64,000 bases of DNA from Oscillospiraceae bacterium (GTDB lineage Bacteria > Bacillota > Clostridia > Oscillospirales > Oscillospiraceae): NCBI GenBank assembly GCA_017550645.1, contig JAFZOI010000025.1, positions 32,038-96,037 of the forward strand, written 5' to 3'. Below are positions 17,072 through 26,174 of the stretch, piece after piece. The translations under genes and the position numbers were made by a program. The notes beneath the pieces are model-generated. The model was not told the origin of the DNA. It was given only the letters and a program-made list of their open reading frames with translations, and searched no databases. Numbering within the stretch: position 1 is the first letter of the stretch; the number at the start of each line of letters is the position of its first letter.

Positions 17072-18253
17072 ATGAAGATTTCTCTCATGAATGTTCAGCG
17101 GCAGCATGAAATGCATGCGGCCGAATATGAGGAGGCTGCGCTGAAGATCCTTCGCAGCGGCGGATACATCGGCGGTGAGGAAGTAACGGCTTTTGAAGAA
17201 GAGTTCGCGGCTTATGAAGGCGCAAAATACGGCATATCCTGCGGAAACGGTACTGACGCCATCGTTCTTGCGCTCCGCGCGCTCGGCATTGGGAAAGGCG
17301 ACGAAGTCATCACTGTTTCATGGACCTTCTTTGCGACGGCGGAAAGCATTGCCGCGGTCGGGGCAACCCCGGTTTTCGTAGATGTGCTCCCGGATACATA
17401 CTGCATGAACCCGCACCTTGCGGAAGCCGCAATCACCGAACGCACCAAGGCGATCCTTCCGGTTCATTTCTACGGACAGAGCTGCGATATGGACTCATTG
17501 AGATCGATCTGCAGAGCGCATGGCCTTTATCTTATCGCCGACTGTGCGCAATCGGCCGGTACTACATATAAAGGAGAACGAAGGAATACGCTTGGCGATG
17601 TTTCATGCTTTTCTTTCTTCCCCACGAAGAATCTGGGCGGAGACGGAGACGGCGGAATGGTGCTGACCGACGATGAAGCGATCGCCGGATATTGCCGCGC
17701 TCTCAAGGTGCACGGCTCAGGCAGAGACGGTCTGCTTGCCTTAAAGCGTGATTATCGGATGAAAGGTATTCCGTTCCCTGATAATATCCCGGTCGGCGAA
17801 AGCAAGTACTACAACTATCTTATTGGTTACAATTCACGTCTTGATGCCATTCAGGCGGCCATTCTTCGCAGAAAGCTCACGCATATGGGCGAATTTGTGG
17901 AGGGCAGAAGGAAGAACGCATCGCTGTATAATGCGGCTTTGTCTGACACGGCGTATATAACTCCCTTTGAAGCGCCGGACAGCGCTCATTCCTATTACAT
18001 TTATGCTTTGAAGCATCCCGATGCGCAGACGATCATGGAAAAGCTGCAGGCAGTCGGCGTGCCGTGCGGAACGTATTATCCCGTACCGCTTCATCTTCAG
18101 GGTGTATTTGCTCAGCTCGGATACAAGGAAGGAGATCTGCCCATTACGGAAGATCTGAGCCGGACGACGTTCGCGATCCCGGTTTTCCCGGAACTGTTCG
18201 ATGAGGAAAGAGACTATATCGTGCATGCGCTCAAGGAGGCGCTCAATGGCTGA
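17072..18253 (+). CDS. DegT/DnrJ/EryC1-family sugar aminotransferase (WbpE/GnnB-like)
   Basis: 393 residues. PLP-dependent fold: GNGTDAIVLALRAL contacts the cofactor phosphate, ADCAQSAGTTYKG carries the ring-stacking/aspartate region, and K186 in SFFPTKNLGGDGDGG is the Schiff-base lysine. The GLY-rich motif after the lysine matches the WbpE/ArnB group. It would transaminate the 3-keto sugar nucleotide made by the preceding dehydrogenase, with glutamate as likely donor. ATG 17072 follows AAGGAG; its end overlaps the acetyltransferase gene by 8 bases. Confidence 0.92.
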   Translation: MKISLMNVQRQHEMHAAEYEEAALKILRSGGYIGGEEVTAFEEEFAAYEGAKYGISCGNGTDAIVLALRALGIGKGDEVITVSWTFFATAESIAAVGATPVFVDVLPDTYCMNPHLAEAAITERTKAILPVHFYGQSCDMDSLRSICRAHGLYLIADCAQSAGTTYKGERRNTLGDVSCFSFFPTKNLGGDGDGGMVLTDDEAIAGYCRALKVHGSGRDGLLALKRDYRMKGIPFPDNIPVGESKYYNYLIGYNSRLDAIQAAILRRKLTHMGEFVEGRRKNASLYNAALSDTAYITPFEAPDSAHSYYIYALKHPDAQTIMEKLQAVGVPCGTYYPVPLHLQGVFAQLGYKEGDLPITEDLSRTTFAIPVFPELFDEERDYIVHALKEALNG

Positions 18254-18809
18254 GAGATTCATTCATCCGACGGCGATCGTCGATGAGGGTTCCGTCGTCG
18301 GAGAGGGGACACGAATATGGCACTGGTGCCATATCATGACGGGCGTCAAGATCGGCACAAACTGCAATATCGGCGAAAACGCCTTTATCGAGACCGGCGT
18401 TGTGCTCGGAAACAACGTCAAGGTCAAAAACAATGTGGCGCTTTATACGGGAATAGTCTGCGAGGACGATGTTTTTTTAGGACCGAACTGTGTTTTTACA
18501 AATGTCTCCAATCCCAGAAGCTTTATAGAGCGGAAGAACGAATTCAAAAAGACGATCATAAAAAAAGGCGCGACGATAGGTGCGAATGCGACGATTGTTT
18601 GTGGACATGATGTAGAAGAGTATGCATTTGTCGGAGCGGGCAGCGTCGTCACGAGAACGGTCCCTCCATATACCATGGTCGTCGGCAATCCAGCGACATT
18701 CTATTCGTACGTATGTCGGTGCGGAGTGAAGCTGGACGAGAATCTCACATGCCCGGCTTGTGGCGCAAAATACAAAAAAACCGGCGGAACCATAGAGCCG
18801 GAGCTTTAA
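18246..18809 (+). CDS. Left-handed beta-helix N-acetyltransferase with C-terminal zinc-ribbon-like motif (WbpD-like)
   Basis: 187 residues from ATG 18246 (AAGGAGG upstream, inside the aminotransferase gene), close to the 191 of WbpD. Hexapeptide repeats (CNIGENAFIETGVVLGNNVKVKNNV, VFLGPNCVFTNV) build the trimeric beta-helix that binds acetyl-CoA. The tail CRCGVKLDENLTCPACGAKY has two cysteine pairs, a ribbon found in this acetyltransferase group. It should acetylate the 3-amino group made by the preceding enzyme, giving a 2,3-diacetamido sugar nucleotide. The overlap with the upstream gene implies coupling. Confidence 0.9.
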   Translation: MAERFIHPTAIVDEGSVVGEGTRIWHWCHIMTGVKIGTNCNIGENAFIETGVVLGNNVKVKNNVALYTGIVCEDDVFLGPNCVFTNVSNPRSFIERKNEFKKTIIKKGATIGANATIVCGHDVEEYAFVGAGSVVTRTVPPYTMVVGNPATFYSYVCRCGVKLDENLTCPACGAKYKKTGGTIEPEL

Positions 18810-18937
18810 CTTCCCACAGAGAACGCAACGGAGAAAACGGCGCACGGCGGTTTAGTCTGAAAAGACTATCACGCCTCGGCGAAAGGCCTTTTCGAATCCT
18901 TTGTTCTCCAAGTTTATTTCGATCCGGAGCTGACATC

Positions 18938-19633
18938 ATGAAATTGAACCGTCTGTGCAGCAGGCTCGTTCGGGGCTTGTGGTATTTCCCGAAAACCCTC
19001 TATTTGAATTTTAAAGTCCTCCCCGTAAAGAAAGCCGTTAAGCTCCCCTTTGTCGTAATGGGCCGCTGCTGTTTGCGCGGCGTAAATTCAAAGAGTGTCA
19101 AGCTTGAAGGACCGGTCCACCGCTTCATGATCCATTTCGGCACGCAGAAGACAGCAAAACGCGGCCTTCCTGTCAATAGGACGACCTATGTGCTGATCGA
19201 CAGCGGCGGCACGATCATATTCAAAGGCGGCGCCACCTTTGCGAAAGGCAGTTCGATCTGCGCAAGCGGCGGCACCATCGTTTTCGGCGACCGCTTCTCC
19301 TGCAACGTTAACTGTTTCTTTTATTGCAAGAAGCACATTGAGTTCGGAACGGACGACCTGCTCGGATGGGATATAAAAATACGCGACAACGACGGGCATC
19401 CAATGTACGACCGCGAGCATGTCCGGATCAATCCGGATGCGGACATCGTCTTCGGCGACCACGTTTGGGTCGGCTCATATGCGGATATCCTCAAAGGCGT
19501 GAGCATAGCGGACGGAACGGTTATCGCAACGAGAAGCCTTGTGACGAAATCCAACTGCGAGGAAAACGCAGTGATCGCCGGTGTACCCGCTAAGGTCGTC
19601 AAGAGAGACGTATTTTGGGAACACGACGTATAA
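18938..19633 (+). CDS. Hexapeptide-repeat acyltransferase
   Basis: 231 residues from ATG 18938 (CCGGAGC upstream); the longer frame to 18713 overlaps the previous gene and has no family similarity. After a basic N-terminal region come left-handed beta-helix turns (GTIIFKGGATFAKGSSICASGGTIVFGD) and a maltose-acetyltransferase-like end: HVWVGSYADILKGVSIADGTVIATRSLVTK followed by NAVIAGVPAKVVKRDVFW. The DNDGHPMYD segment holds the probable catalytic histidine. It likely acetylates a hydroxyl of the polymer or a precursor sugar. Substrate unknown. Confidence 0.82.
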   Translation: MKLNRLCSRLVRGLWYFPKTLYLNFKVLPVKKAVKLPFVVMGRCCLRGVNSKSVKLEGPVHRFMIHFGTQKTAKRGLPVNRTTYVLIDSGGTIIFKGGATFAKGSSICASGGTIVFGDRFSCNVNCFFYCKKHIEFGTDDLLGWDIKIRDNDGHPMYDREHVRINPDADIVFGDHVWVGSYADILKGVSIADGTVIATRSLVTKSNCEENAVIAGVPAKVVKRDVFWEHDV

Positions 19634-19771
19634 TACGCCGTTGCTTTTTTCGGGAGCGGATCATAGCTCTTTCCAGAAAGAATATTTACGGATATATGCA
19701 ATGCCGTTGACCCGAATCGAGAATACGCCGCCGTTAAAGACGCGGCGATGCATAGTGAAGGAGACCAGACA

Positions 19772-20221
19772 ATGAAACGAGTGATCACTTACGGGACCTT
19801 CGATCTTCTTCATTACGGACATATCAATCTTCTCCGCCGTGCCAAAATGCTTGGAGACTATTTGATCGTGGTCGTTTCCTCTGACGAATTCAACTGGAAT
19901 GAAAAGCATAAGAAATGCTATTTCACATATGAGCAGAGAAAGATGTTGGTTGAATCTATCCGTTATGTCGATCTAGTTATCCCCGAGGAGAGTTGGAATC
20001 AGAAGCGATCCGATATGCATGAATACCACATCGATACTTTTGTAATGGGAGACGACTGGAAAGGAAAATTCGATTTCCTGAAAGAAGAAGGCGTGGAAGT
20101 TGTTTATCTTTCCCGTACGCCCGAGATCAGCAGCTCTCAGATCAAGCATGATCTGTATGATGCCATGAGTGTGGAAGACAGTAAAACCAGCCATGAGGAC
20201 GTCGAAACAGATCCGGCATAA
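19772..20221 (+). CDS. tagD: Glycerol-3-phosphate cytidylyltransferase
   Basis: 149 residues from ATG 19772, which follows GAAGGAG. The sequence fits TagD throughout: VITYGTFDLLHYGHINLLRRAK (HxGH nucleotide-binding motif), SSDEFNWNEKHKKCYF, EQRKMLVESIRYVD, and FVMGDDWKGKFDFL, then RTPEISSSQIK in place of the usual RTxGISTTxIK. It makes CDP-glycerol from CTP and sn-glycerol 3-phosphate. The user of CDP-glycerol is encoded in the same cluster at 24136-25266. The C-terminus has a short extra acidic tail. Confidence 0.95.
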   Translation: MKRVITYGTFDLLHYGHINLLRRAKMLGDYLIVVVSSDEFNWNEKHKKCYFTYEQRKMLVESIRYVDLVIPEESWNQKRSDMHEYHIDTFVMGDDWKGKFDFLKEEGVEVVYLSRTPEISSSQIKHDLYDAMSVEDSKTSHEDVETDPA

Positions 20222-20360
20222 AAATAACAAGACAGAGGCCATCAAAGCAGTTATCTGACGAAAACCGCTGCAAGGTATTTGCTTTGAAAGACGGACGCTG
20301 CCGGAAATGAAGCAGAAGCCCGGATAAAAACGCCCTGATAAGAAAGAAACATTTACTGAT

Positions 20361-21491
20361 ATGAATATCTTACAGATCAACTGCAATTATATTCTCTCGG
20401 CGCTTCATCGAAATATGATCGCGCATCTTGATAACGACGAGATCAAAACCACGGTTTTCATGCCCTTGTGGCAGCAAAACCTGAAGGATACTTATAAAGC
20501 AAACGACCACGAGATCGTCCGCGTTTGTTTTCATAAATGGGACCGTCTGCTTTTCTTCCGAAAGCAGAGAAAGATTCTCAAAGCGCTGAAAGAATCGTGC
20601 GGCGACATTTCCGGATTTGATTGTATCCATGCCTTGACGCTGTTTACAGACGGCAACGCCGCGTATACTCTGTCCAAGCAATACAAGATTCCTTATTTTG
20701 TGGCGATCCGTGATACGGACGTCAACACATTCTTCAAAATCAAGCCCTATCTTCGGCCGCGCGGAGTTAAGATCATGCGCGGCGCTTCTGCGGTGTTTTT
20801 CCTTTCGGAAACATACAAAAATGACGTTTTGGGTCGGTTCGTTCCGAAAAGATACCGCGCCGAGATTGAAGCAAAATCCCACGTCGTTCCCAACGGCATA
20901 GACGACTTTTGGCTCCAAAACAAATACCTTGAACGGGATCCGTCCGTCATAGAGGAAAAACTCCGCAGCAGATCCCTTTCCGTCGTCTGCGTCGGAAGGA
21001 TCAACAAGCGCAAAAACATCCCGACCGTGCAGAAGGCCATGGAGATTCTGCGCAGCCGCGGCTGGAATACGCAGCTTGACGTGATAGGCAAGGTCGAGGA
21101 TCCAGCGGAGCTTGAGATAATACGCTCCGATCGATTTACGACATATTATCCTCCAACCGATATGAAAGGTCTTATCGACTTCTACCGCAGAGCGGATATT
21201 TTTGTACTCGCATCTCATTATGAGACTTTCGGCCTCGTATATGCCGAAGCTATGAGTCAGGGTCTGCCTGTGATCTATACGCGCGGGCAGGGCTTTGATG
21301 GCCAGTTCCCTGACGGCGAAGTCGGATATGCCGTGAACGATCGGGATCCCGCCGATATTGCCGATAAGATTGAAGAAGCCCTCGCGAATTATTCCGCAAT
21401 CACGGAAAAGGCCGTCTCCTGTGTCGATCGTTTCGATTGGTCTGTTATTTGCCGTCTGTACAGATCGATGTATTTTGCACTGTCGCATTGA
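20361..21491 (+). CDS. Glycosyltransferase, GT4 family
   Basis: 376 residues. N-terminal acceptor domain (MNILQINCNYILSALHRNM) and C-terminal nucleotide-sugar domain: VPNGID, VVCVGRINKRKNIPTVQKAMEIL, then FVLASHYETFGLVYAEAMSQGLPVIYTRGQG, the E-x7-E motif of retaining GT4 enzymes. Ribosome site is weak (AAGAAAG). It probably adds one sugar to the repeat unit on the cytoplasmic face. Donor and linkage unknown. Confidence 0.9.
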   Translation: MNILQINCNYILSALHRNMIAHLDNDEIKTTVFMPLWQQNLKDTYKANDHEIVRVCFHKWDRLLFFRKQRKILKALKESCGDISGFDCIHALTLFTDGNAAYTLSKQYKIPYFVAIRDTDVNTFFKIKPYLRPRGVKIMRGASAVFFLSETYKNDVLGRFVPKRYRAEIEAKSHVVPNGIDDFWLQNKYLERDPSVIEEKLRSRSLSVVCVGRINKRKNIPTVQKAMEILRSRGWNTQLDVIGKVEDPAELEIIRSDRFTTYYPPTDMKGLIDFYRRADIFVLASHYETFGLVYAEAMSQGLPVIYTRGQGFDGQFPDGEVGYAVNDRDPADIADKIEEALANYSAITEKAVSCVDRFDWSVICRLYRSMYFALSH

Positions 21492-21544
21492 CCCGCGCCT
21501 TCCCTGATCACAGGGGATTTGATCAGTTTTGAAAGGAATCTCAG

Positions 21545-22738
21545 ATGGATTCGAACCGCAGAATAAAGCTTACGATATCGAAAAAAGGCCTGCAGAAGGA
21601 TTTGATATTGATTAGATTTGTTTGCGCTTATCTGGTCATGAATGCGATCAACTCCATGGTTCAGGTCACTTTCGGCGTATCAGGTTCATTGTTTACGATC
21701 ATCCGATGGAGTATTTATTTAATCCTCTTCGTGATGATCGCCCTCGGCGTACTGACCTTTACCAAAACGGAGATCAGACGCTTTTTCTTACTGGAAGCGC
21801 TGGTGACGATTGTCTATATACTCAGCTTCCTGATAAACGGTTCCAATGACGCACTGAAATGGTTGATTGATTCCATCGGTATTTATATTCCGCTTGCATT
21901 CTTTTCCATGACGGTCGAGGATAAGGAGTTGTTCTACCGGAGCTTTTTGAAAACGTCATGGGTTCTGTTGGTCATTTCTTTGATTTACAGTGTTGGCATC
22001 ACAGGCTACAATATGCATTTCAGCTACACGATTCTTCTCATCATCCTGCTACACCTAAATGAGGCGATGAACGGGAAAAAATGGTATTACATTCCTACCG
22101 CTGTAGAGATTATTTTGTTGCTGAGACTGGGATCCAGAGGCGCGATCGTCAGCATAGTCGTTTTTGTAGTCATCAAGATACTTGCAAACGGAACAGGCAA
22201 AAAAAAATATATTCAAGCAGCGCTGGTTGCTATTTTTGCAGGTCTTGTATTCTGGGTCATCGATCGTTATGGTATTCAGATATATCGGTCTATTGCTAAT
22301 GCAGGAAGGCAAAGCCGTTCTTTGTATCTTCTTTTTTCAGGTCAGATTTTCAGCCATGACTCCGGAAGAATCGCGCTTTGGGAAATGTCAATCCGTGCCA
22401 TTCAGGAGAAGCCGGTGCTTGGTTGGGGCATTAACGGCGCACTTAGCGAATTGAGCGGGCATCCGTATCCTCACCAGTTGTTTTTGGATCTTATGCTGAC
22501 GTTCGGTATACCTATAGGCTTGATACTGTCATGCATTGTTCTCGTTTCGGCGATCAGGTCATTGTTTAAGCCTGCATCCGTTCAAAAAGAACTGATGTCC
22601 ATTTTCTTCTGCATCGGCTTTGTCTCTTTGATGTTCTCAGGCACGATATTTACAAACTATTACTTTTTTATCTTCTTGGGCCTTATAAAAGTTTTCCGTG
22701 AAGATGAAAGAAAACAGCTGATCGAAGACCGCGTTTGA
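21545..22738 (+). CDS. Wzy-like O-antigen/capsule polymerase
   Basis: 397 residues, almost entirely hydrophobic with about ten to twelve predicted membrane helices. The region RLGSRGAIVSIVVFVVI and the large outside loop with SRSLYLLFSGQIFSHDSGRIALWEMSIRAIQEKPVLGWGINGALSELSGHPYPHQLFLDLMLTFGI fit the Wzy_C/O-antigen ligase pattern (conserved Arg, and His in the HPYPHQ segment). It would link undecaprenyl-bound repeat units outside the membrane. Sequence conservation in this group is low, so the call rests on topology, the loop motif and position next to Wzx. ATG 21545 follows AAAGGAA. Confidence 0.88.
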   Translation: MDSNRRIKLTISKKGLQKDLILIRFVCAYLVMNAINSMVQVTFGVSGSLFTIIRWSIYLILFVMIALGVLTFTKTEIRRFFLLEALVTIVYILSFLINGSNDALKWLIDSIGIYIPLAFFSMTVEDKELFYRSFLKTSWVLLVISLIYSVGITGYNMHFSYTILLIILLHLNEAMNGKKWYYIPTAVEIILLLRLGSRGAIVSIVVFVVIKILANGTGKKKYIQAALVAIFAGLVFWVIDRYGIQIYRSIANAGRQSRSLYLLFSGQIFSHDSGRIALWEMSIRAIQEKPVLGWGINGALSELSGHPYPHQLFLDLMLTFGIPIGLILSCIVLVSAIRSLFKPASVQKELMSIFFCIGFVSLMFSGTIFTNYYFFIFLGLIKVFREDERKQLIEDRV

Positions 22739-22813
22739 CAGATGCGGAGCGCCGTTTGCGGTGATACGTGCATTCTGCTTTCATGTTTTAGCACGGATTG
22801 AAAAGGTTTCAAC

Positions 22814-24085
22814 ATGAACAAAATAAAAGCGCTGTTAAAAAACCCGTATATGTTTTCCGTCGTTTCCAAGGTCATGATCGTTCTGCTGGGCTTTGGATAT
22901 ACGGTATGCCAATCTCGCTTCCTCGGTGCATCGATTAAAGGCGATATCTCGTATATCGACAGCGTGACGAAAGTGGCGTTTATCGTTCTCGGTTTCGGGA
23001 TACATCAGGCCTATCCATACTTTAAAAAGAAGACCGGAGAAAATGTCGCCCCATTTTTCCTGCGCCTGATCTGCATCCTGACGCTGATCTATTTGATCAT
23101 CGCCATCGGTCTTTCGATCATCTTCCATAGCGATATCAAGCTTTTGGCCATTTTTATGCTTACGCCTTGCCTCGTCTATAACCGTGTTGTTTCCTATATC
23201 AACATGGTCGAGACGCCAAACAAGAAAAACGCCACGGAGCTCATCGTCAACGTTTTCGAGCTGCTCGCCGTCGTTATCATCTGGCTCTTTTTTCCGCCGT
23301 CCGTCGGCTGGGGCGTTTTCCTGCTTTTGTTCAAGGATCTGCTCCTCGGCGTCATTTACACAATCCGGCTGAGAAAACAATTCACGATACCCGTTAAGTT
23401 TACAATCAGCGGCGCGGCGGAGATACTCAGATACGGCCTTTTTCCGATGCTGTGTCTTCTGATGACGACGCTCAATTACCGTGTTGATATCATCATGCTC
23501 AAGCAGCATGTTTCCAGCGCCGAGGTCGGCGTCTATTCTGTCGGCGTCATGCTGGCAGAAAGAGTCTGGATGATACCGGACGCATTGAAAGAAGTTATGA
23601 TCTCAAATCTGACGAAGGGAAAGGACTATCAAGAGGTCGGATTTGTCATTCGCATCTGCAATACGGTCTGCATCTTTGTCGTTTTGGCGATCGTTCTTCT
23701 CGGACAGCCGTTCATCAATCTCTTCTTCGGCGAGGAGTATTCAGAAGCCTATATCGTTACGGTGATAATATTGATAGGCGTCGTGTTTATGATCTATTAT
23801 AAAATGATCGGCTCCTACAATATAGTTCACGGAAAGCAAAAGGAAAACTTTATATATCTGCTGATCAGCGTAATCACGAACGTGATCGCCAATATGATCC
23901 TTATACCCAGATTCGGCAACAACGGCGCCGCAATAGCGAGCATCCTGTCCTACGGCATGGCCGCAGCGCTTTATACGCAGCATTTTTGCAGAAATACGGG
24001 CATGAAGCTGACACAGATGTTGATCGTCAACAAAAGAGATGTAGAAAGGATCAAATCCATTCTCATTCGAAAGAAACAGCGGTAA
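22814..24085 (+). CDS. Wzx-type repeat-unit flippase (polysaccharide transporter)
   Basis: 423 residues with about twelve membrane helices in two halves, MOP/PST superfamily pattern. Segments such as GYTVCQSRFLGASIKGDISYIDSVTKV near the N-terminus and LFPMLCLLMTTLNYRVDIIMLKQHVSSAEVGVYSVGVMLAERVW in the middle are typical of Wzx proteins (the NYRVD arginine/aspartate region). It moves the undecaprenyl diphosphate repeat unit across the membrane for Wzy. Lies directly after wzy and before the CDP-glycerol transferase. Confidence 0.92.
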   Translation: MNKIKALLKNPYMFSVVSKVMIVLLGFGYTVCQSRFLGASIKGDISYIDSVTKVAFIVLGFGIHQAYPYFKKKTGENVAPFFLRLICILTLIYLIIAIGLSIIFHSDIKLLAIFMLTPCLVYNRVVSYINMVETPNKKNATELIVNVFELLAVVIIWLFFPPSVGWGVFLLLFKDLLLGVIYTIRLRKQFTIPVKFTISGAAEILRYGLFPMLCLLMTTLNYRVDIIMLKQHVSSAEVGVYSVGVMLAERVWMIPDALKEVMISNLTKGKDYQEVGFVIRICNTVCIFVVLAIVLLGQPFINLFFGEEYSEAYIVTVIILIGVVFMIYYKMIGSYNIVHGKQKENFIYLLISVITNVIANMILIPRFGNNGAAIASILSYGMAAALYTQHFCRNTGMKLTQMLIVNKRDVERIKSILIRKKQR

Positions 24086-24135
24086 GTTTATTTGCAAATC
24101 GGCGCTCTTTATTTTGATCGGCGCGGAGGTGTCAT

Positions 24136-25266
24136 ATGAAAACCAAGATCATGAGATTTTTGCTGAGGCTTTTCTGGATCTTTCCGATAAAGGAAGATCG
24201 TGTCGTAGCCTGTTCGTTTAATGGCCGGCTTTTCTCCTGCAACCCGAAGTATCTGGCTATCGGCATCGCGAAAGCCGGCAAGCATCATGTATATTTTGCC
24301 ATGCGCAAGGGCATGAAAGCGGAACTGCCTGAAGGAATAGAACGGGTGGATTATCAGTCGCTGAAGCATTTTTTCCTGCTCATGACGGCTAAATGCATCA
24401 TTGTAAACAGCACAGGCTTTACGGCGCAGCTTCCGTACAGAAGAAGGCAGATACTGATCAATACGTGGCACGGCGCAGGCATGTTCAAGGTATCCGGCGG
24501 GGAGATATTCAAATCTAAGAAAGCCGCGTATATCCGCACGCTGTTCAGCAAAAACACGACTTATTTTCTCTCCTCCTCCGCGCAGTATTCCGAGCGGCAG
24601 AGCAGCGCTTTCGGCGTGGATATAAAGAAGTTTGTTCCGACCGGCCTTCCGCGGGATGATATTTTCTTTGAGGATCATCCGGAGATCATTCGGAAGGTCA
24701 AGGATTATTATCAAATCAGCTGCGAAAAAAAGCTCATTCTTTACGCCCCTACATATAGGGACGGTCCTGTAACCAGTCTGAAGGATTACGGCTTCCCACT
24801 GATGGATATTGACCGTGTCATCGAGGCGTGTCAGAAACGCTTCGGCGGAGAGTTCGTATTCGTATTCCGCGCGCATCATGACACGATCCCGGAGAATATT
24901 GCGGATAATTGCGTCAACGCTTCGGATTATCCGGATGTTCAGGAACTGCTGTATGCCTCTGATGTGCTTATTTCCGACTACTCTTCGCTCCAATGGGATT
25001 TTGCCCTGCAGTACAAACCGGGATTCCTGTATTCGCCGGATCTAAAACAGTATGAGAGCGTTCATCCGTTTGCTTCCGATCCGGAGGAATGGCCGTTTGA
25101 GACCGCCGCTGACAATGACGAACTGGAAAAAATGATCATCGGGTATGATACGGACGCAGGGAAAAAACGTATAGACGATTATTTTGCGAATCTTGGGTCT
25201 TTTGAAAAGGGAAATGCGACCGAGCAGACGATGGAAATCGCATTTTACTCCGACAAAAAGCATTGA
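24136..25266 (+). CDS. CDP-glycerol:polymer glycerophosphotransferase (TagB/TagF family)
   Basis: 376 residues, the size of single-domain TagB-like enzymes rather than full TagF. Family motifs are present: NTWHGAGMFKVSGGE (active-site His), TGLPRDDIFF, LILYAPTYRDG, FVFRAHHD and SDVLISDYSSLQWDFALQYKPGFLY. It transfers glycerol phosphate from CDP-glycerol to a glycan or lipid-linked acceptor at the inner membrane face. TagD at 19772 supplies the donor. Whether it adds single decorating units or a short chain cannot be told. ATG 24136 follows GGAGGTG. Confidence 0.93.
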   Translation: MKTKIMRFLLRLFWIFPIKEDRVVACSFNGRLFSCNPKYLAIGIAKAGKHHVYFAMRKGMKAELPEGIERVDYQSLKHFFLLMTAKCIIVNSTGFTAQLPYRRRQILINTWHGAGMFKVSGGEIFKSKKAAYIRTLFSKNTTYFLSSSAQYSERQSSAFGVDIKKFVPTGLPRDDIFFEDHPEIIRKVKDYYQISCEKKLILYAPTYRDGPVTSLKDYGFPLMDIDRVIEACQKRFGGEFVFVFRAHHDTIPENIADNCVNASDYPDVQELLYASDVLISDYSSLQWDFALQYKPGFLYSPDLKQYESVHPFASDPEEWPFETAADNDELEKMIIGYDTDAGKKRIDDYFANLGSFEKGNATEQTMEIAFYSDKKH

Positions 25267-25301
25267 CAGCGTATTTTAATTGGGAGGTCGCATAATCAGT
25301 C

Positions 25302-26153
25302 ATGGAAAAAATCAATTACGGACTGAATGATTTGCATGCCGTACAGCTCGATATGCTGAAAAAACTTATTGCCGTATGTGAGGCGAATGACCTCGGTTAT
25401 TTCCTTGCTTTCGGCTCCCTGCTTGGCGCGTCAAGAGATCATAGGATCATACCGTGGGACGATTCCATTGACGTCGTCATGCCCTATGCTGATTATGAAA
25501 AGCTTACGAATCTTCCGCAGGGTGTGTGGGGCGAAAACCTGTTTATACAGACGTATTACACGGATCCGCAGTATCCGAAGTGTTACGCAAAGTTGCGCAA
25601 CAGCAGCACGACGCTCATCAAGGCGGAATACGCCGATCTTGATATCAATCAAGGGATCTATATCAACATCATGCCCATTGTCGCTCTCGCCGATGACGCA
25701 GGTCGGCGTAACAGACAGATGAAGGATGCAAAACTTTACAAGGCCATTGCAGGGCGGAGTCCTCTGCCATCGGATGACGGCATTCTCCGGCTTTATTCAT
25801 CTTTCTTGCTGAATGTGCTCCCGGATCACAGCAGACGGAAGATGCGCGAAAAGCTGAAGCAGAAGGTCATCCGGTATTCGGGAGAAAAGACAAAGGAATG
25901 CTTTGCCCTTGCCGGCGAAGTATCACTGTCGCTTCCGCTGTCGTCTTCATGGTTCGCTTCTGCGGTAAAAATGGATTTCGAAGGGATGAGCGTAAACGTA
26001 CCCGCCGGATGGCATGAATGGCTCGTTCTGCGCTACGGGGATTATACGGTCGCCCCGATCTCCGAGCTGCAGGGAGACAAAACTTCGACATTTGTGACAT
26101 TGAACACCCAGCGCCCGTACACCGATTACAAGGGGAAAACTTACTGCGTATAG
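25302..26153 (+). CDS. LicD-family phosphotransferase
   Basis: 283 residues. The LicD nucleotidyltransferase-fold signature is clear: DLGYFLAFGSLLGASRDHRIIPWDDSIDVVMPYADYEKL, with the GS and DDxxD metal-binding residues, and a later INIMPI strand. LicD proteins transfer a phosphorylated small alcohol (phosphocholine in pneumococcus and Haemophilus, ribitol phosphate in the related fukutin group) from a CDP-activated donor to a glycan. It is followed without a break by a transporter, a cytidylyltransferase and a kinase that could supply that donor. The ribosome site GGGAGG lies 14 bases before ATG, unusually far. Confidence 0.9.
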   Translation: MEKINYGLNDLHAVQLDMLKKLIAVCEANDLGYFLAFGSLLGASRDHRIIPWDDSIDVVMPYADYEKLTNLPQGVWGENLFIQTYYTDPQYPKCYAKLRNSSTTLIKAEYADLDINQGIYINIMPIVALADDAGRRNRQMKDAKLYKAIAGRSPLPSDDGILRLYSSFLLNVLPDHSRRKMREKLKQKVIRYSGEKTKECFALAGEVSLSLPLSSSWFASAVKMDFEGMSVNVPAGWHEWLVLRYGDYTVAPISELQGDKTSTFVTLNTQRPYTDYKGKTYCV

Positions 26154-26174
26154 CGGTACAGGACGGAAAAGTCA

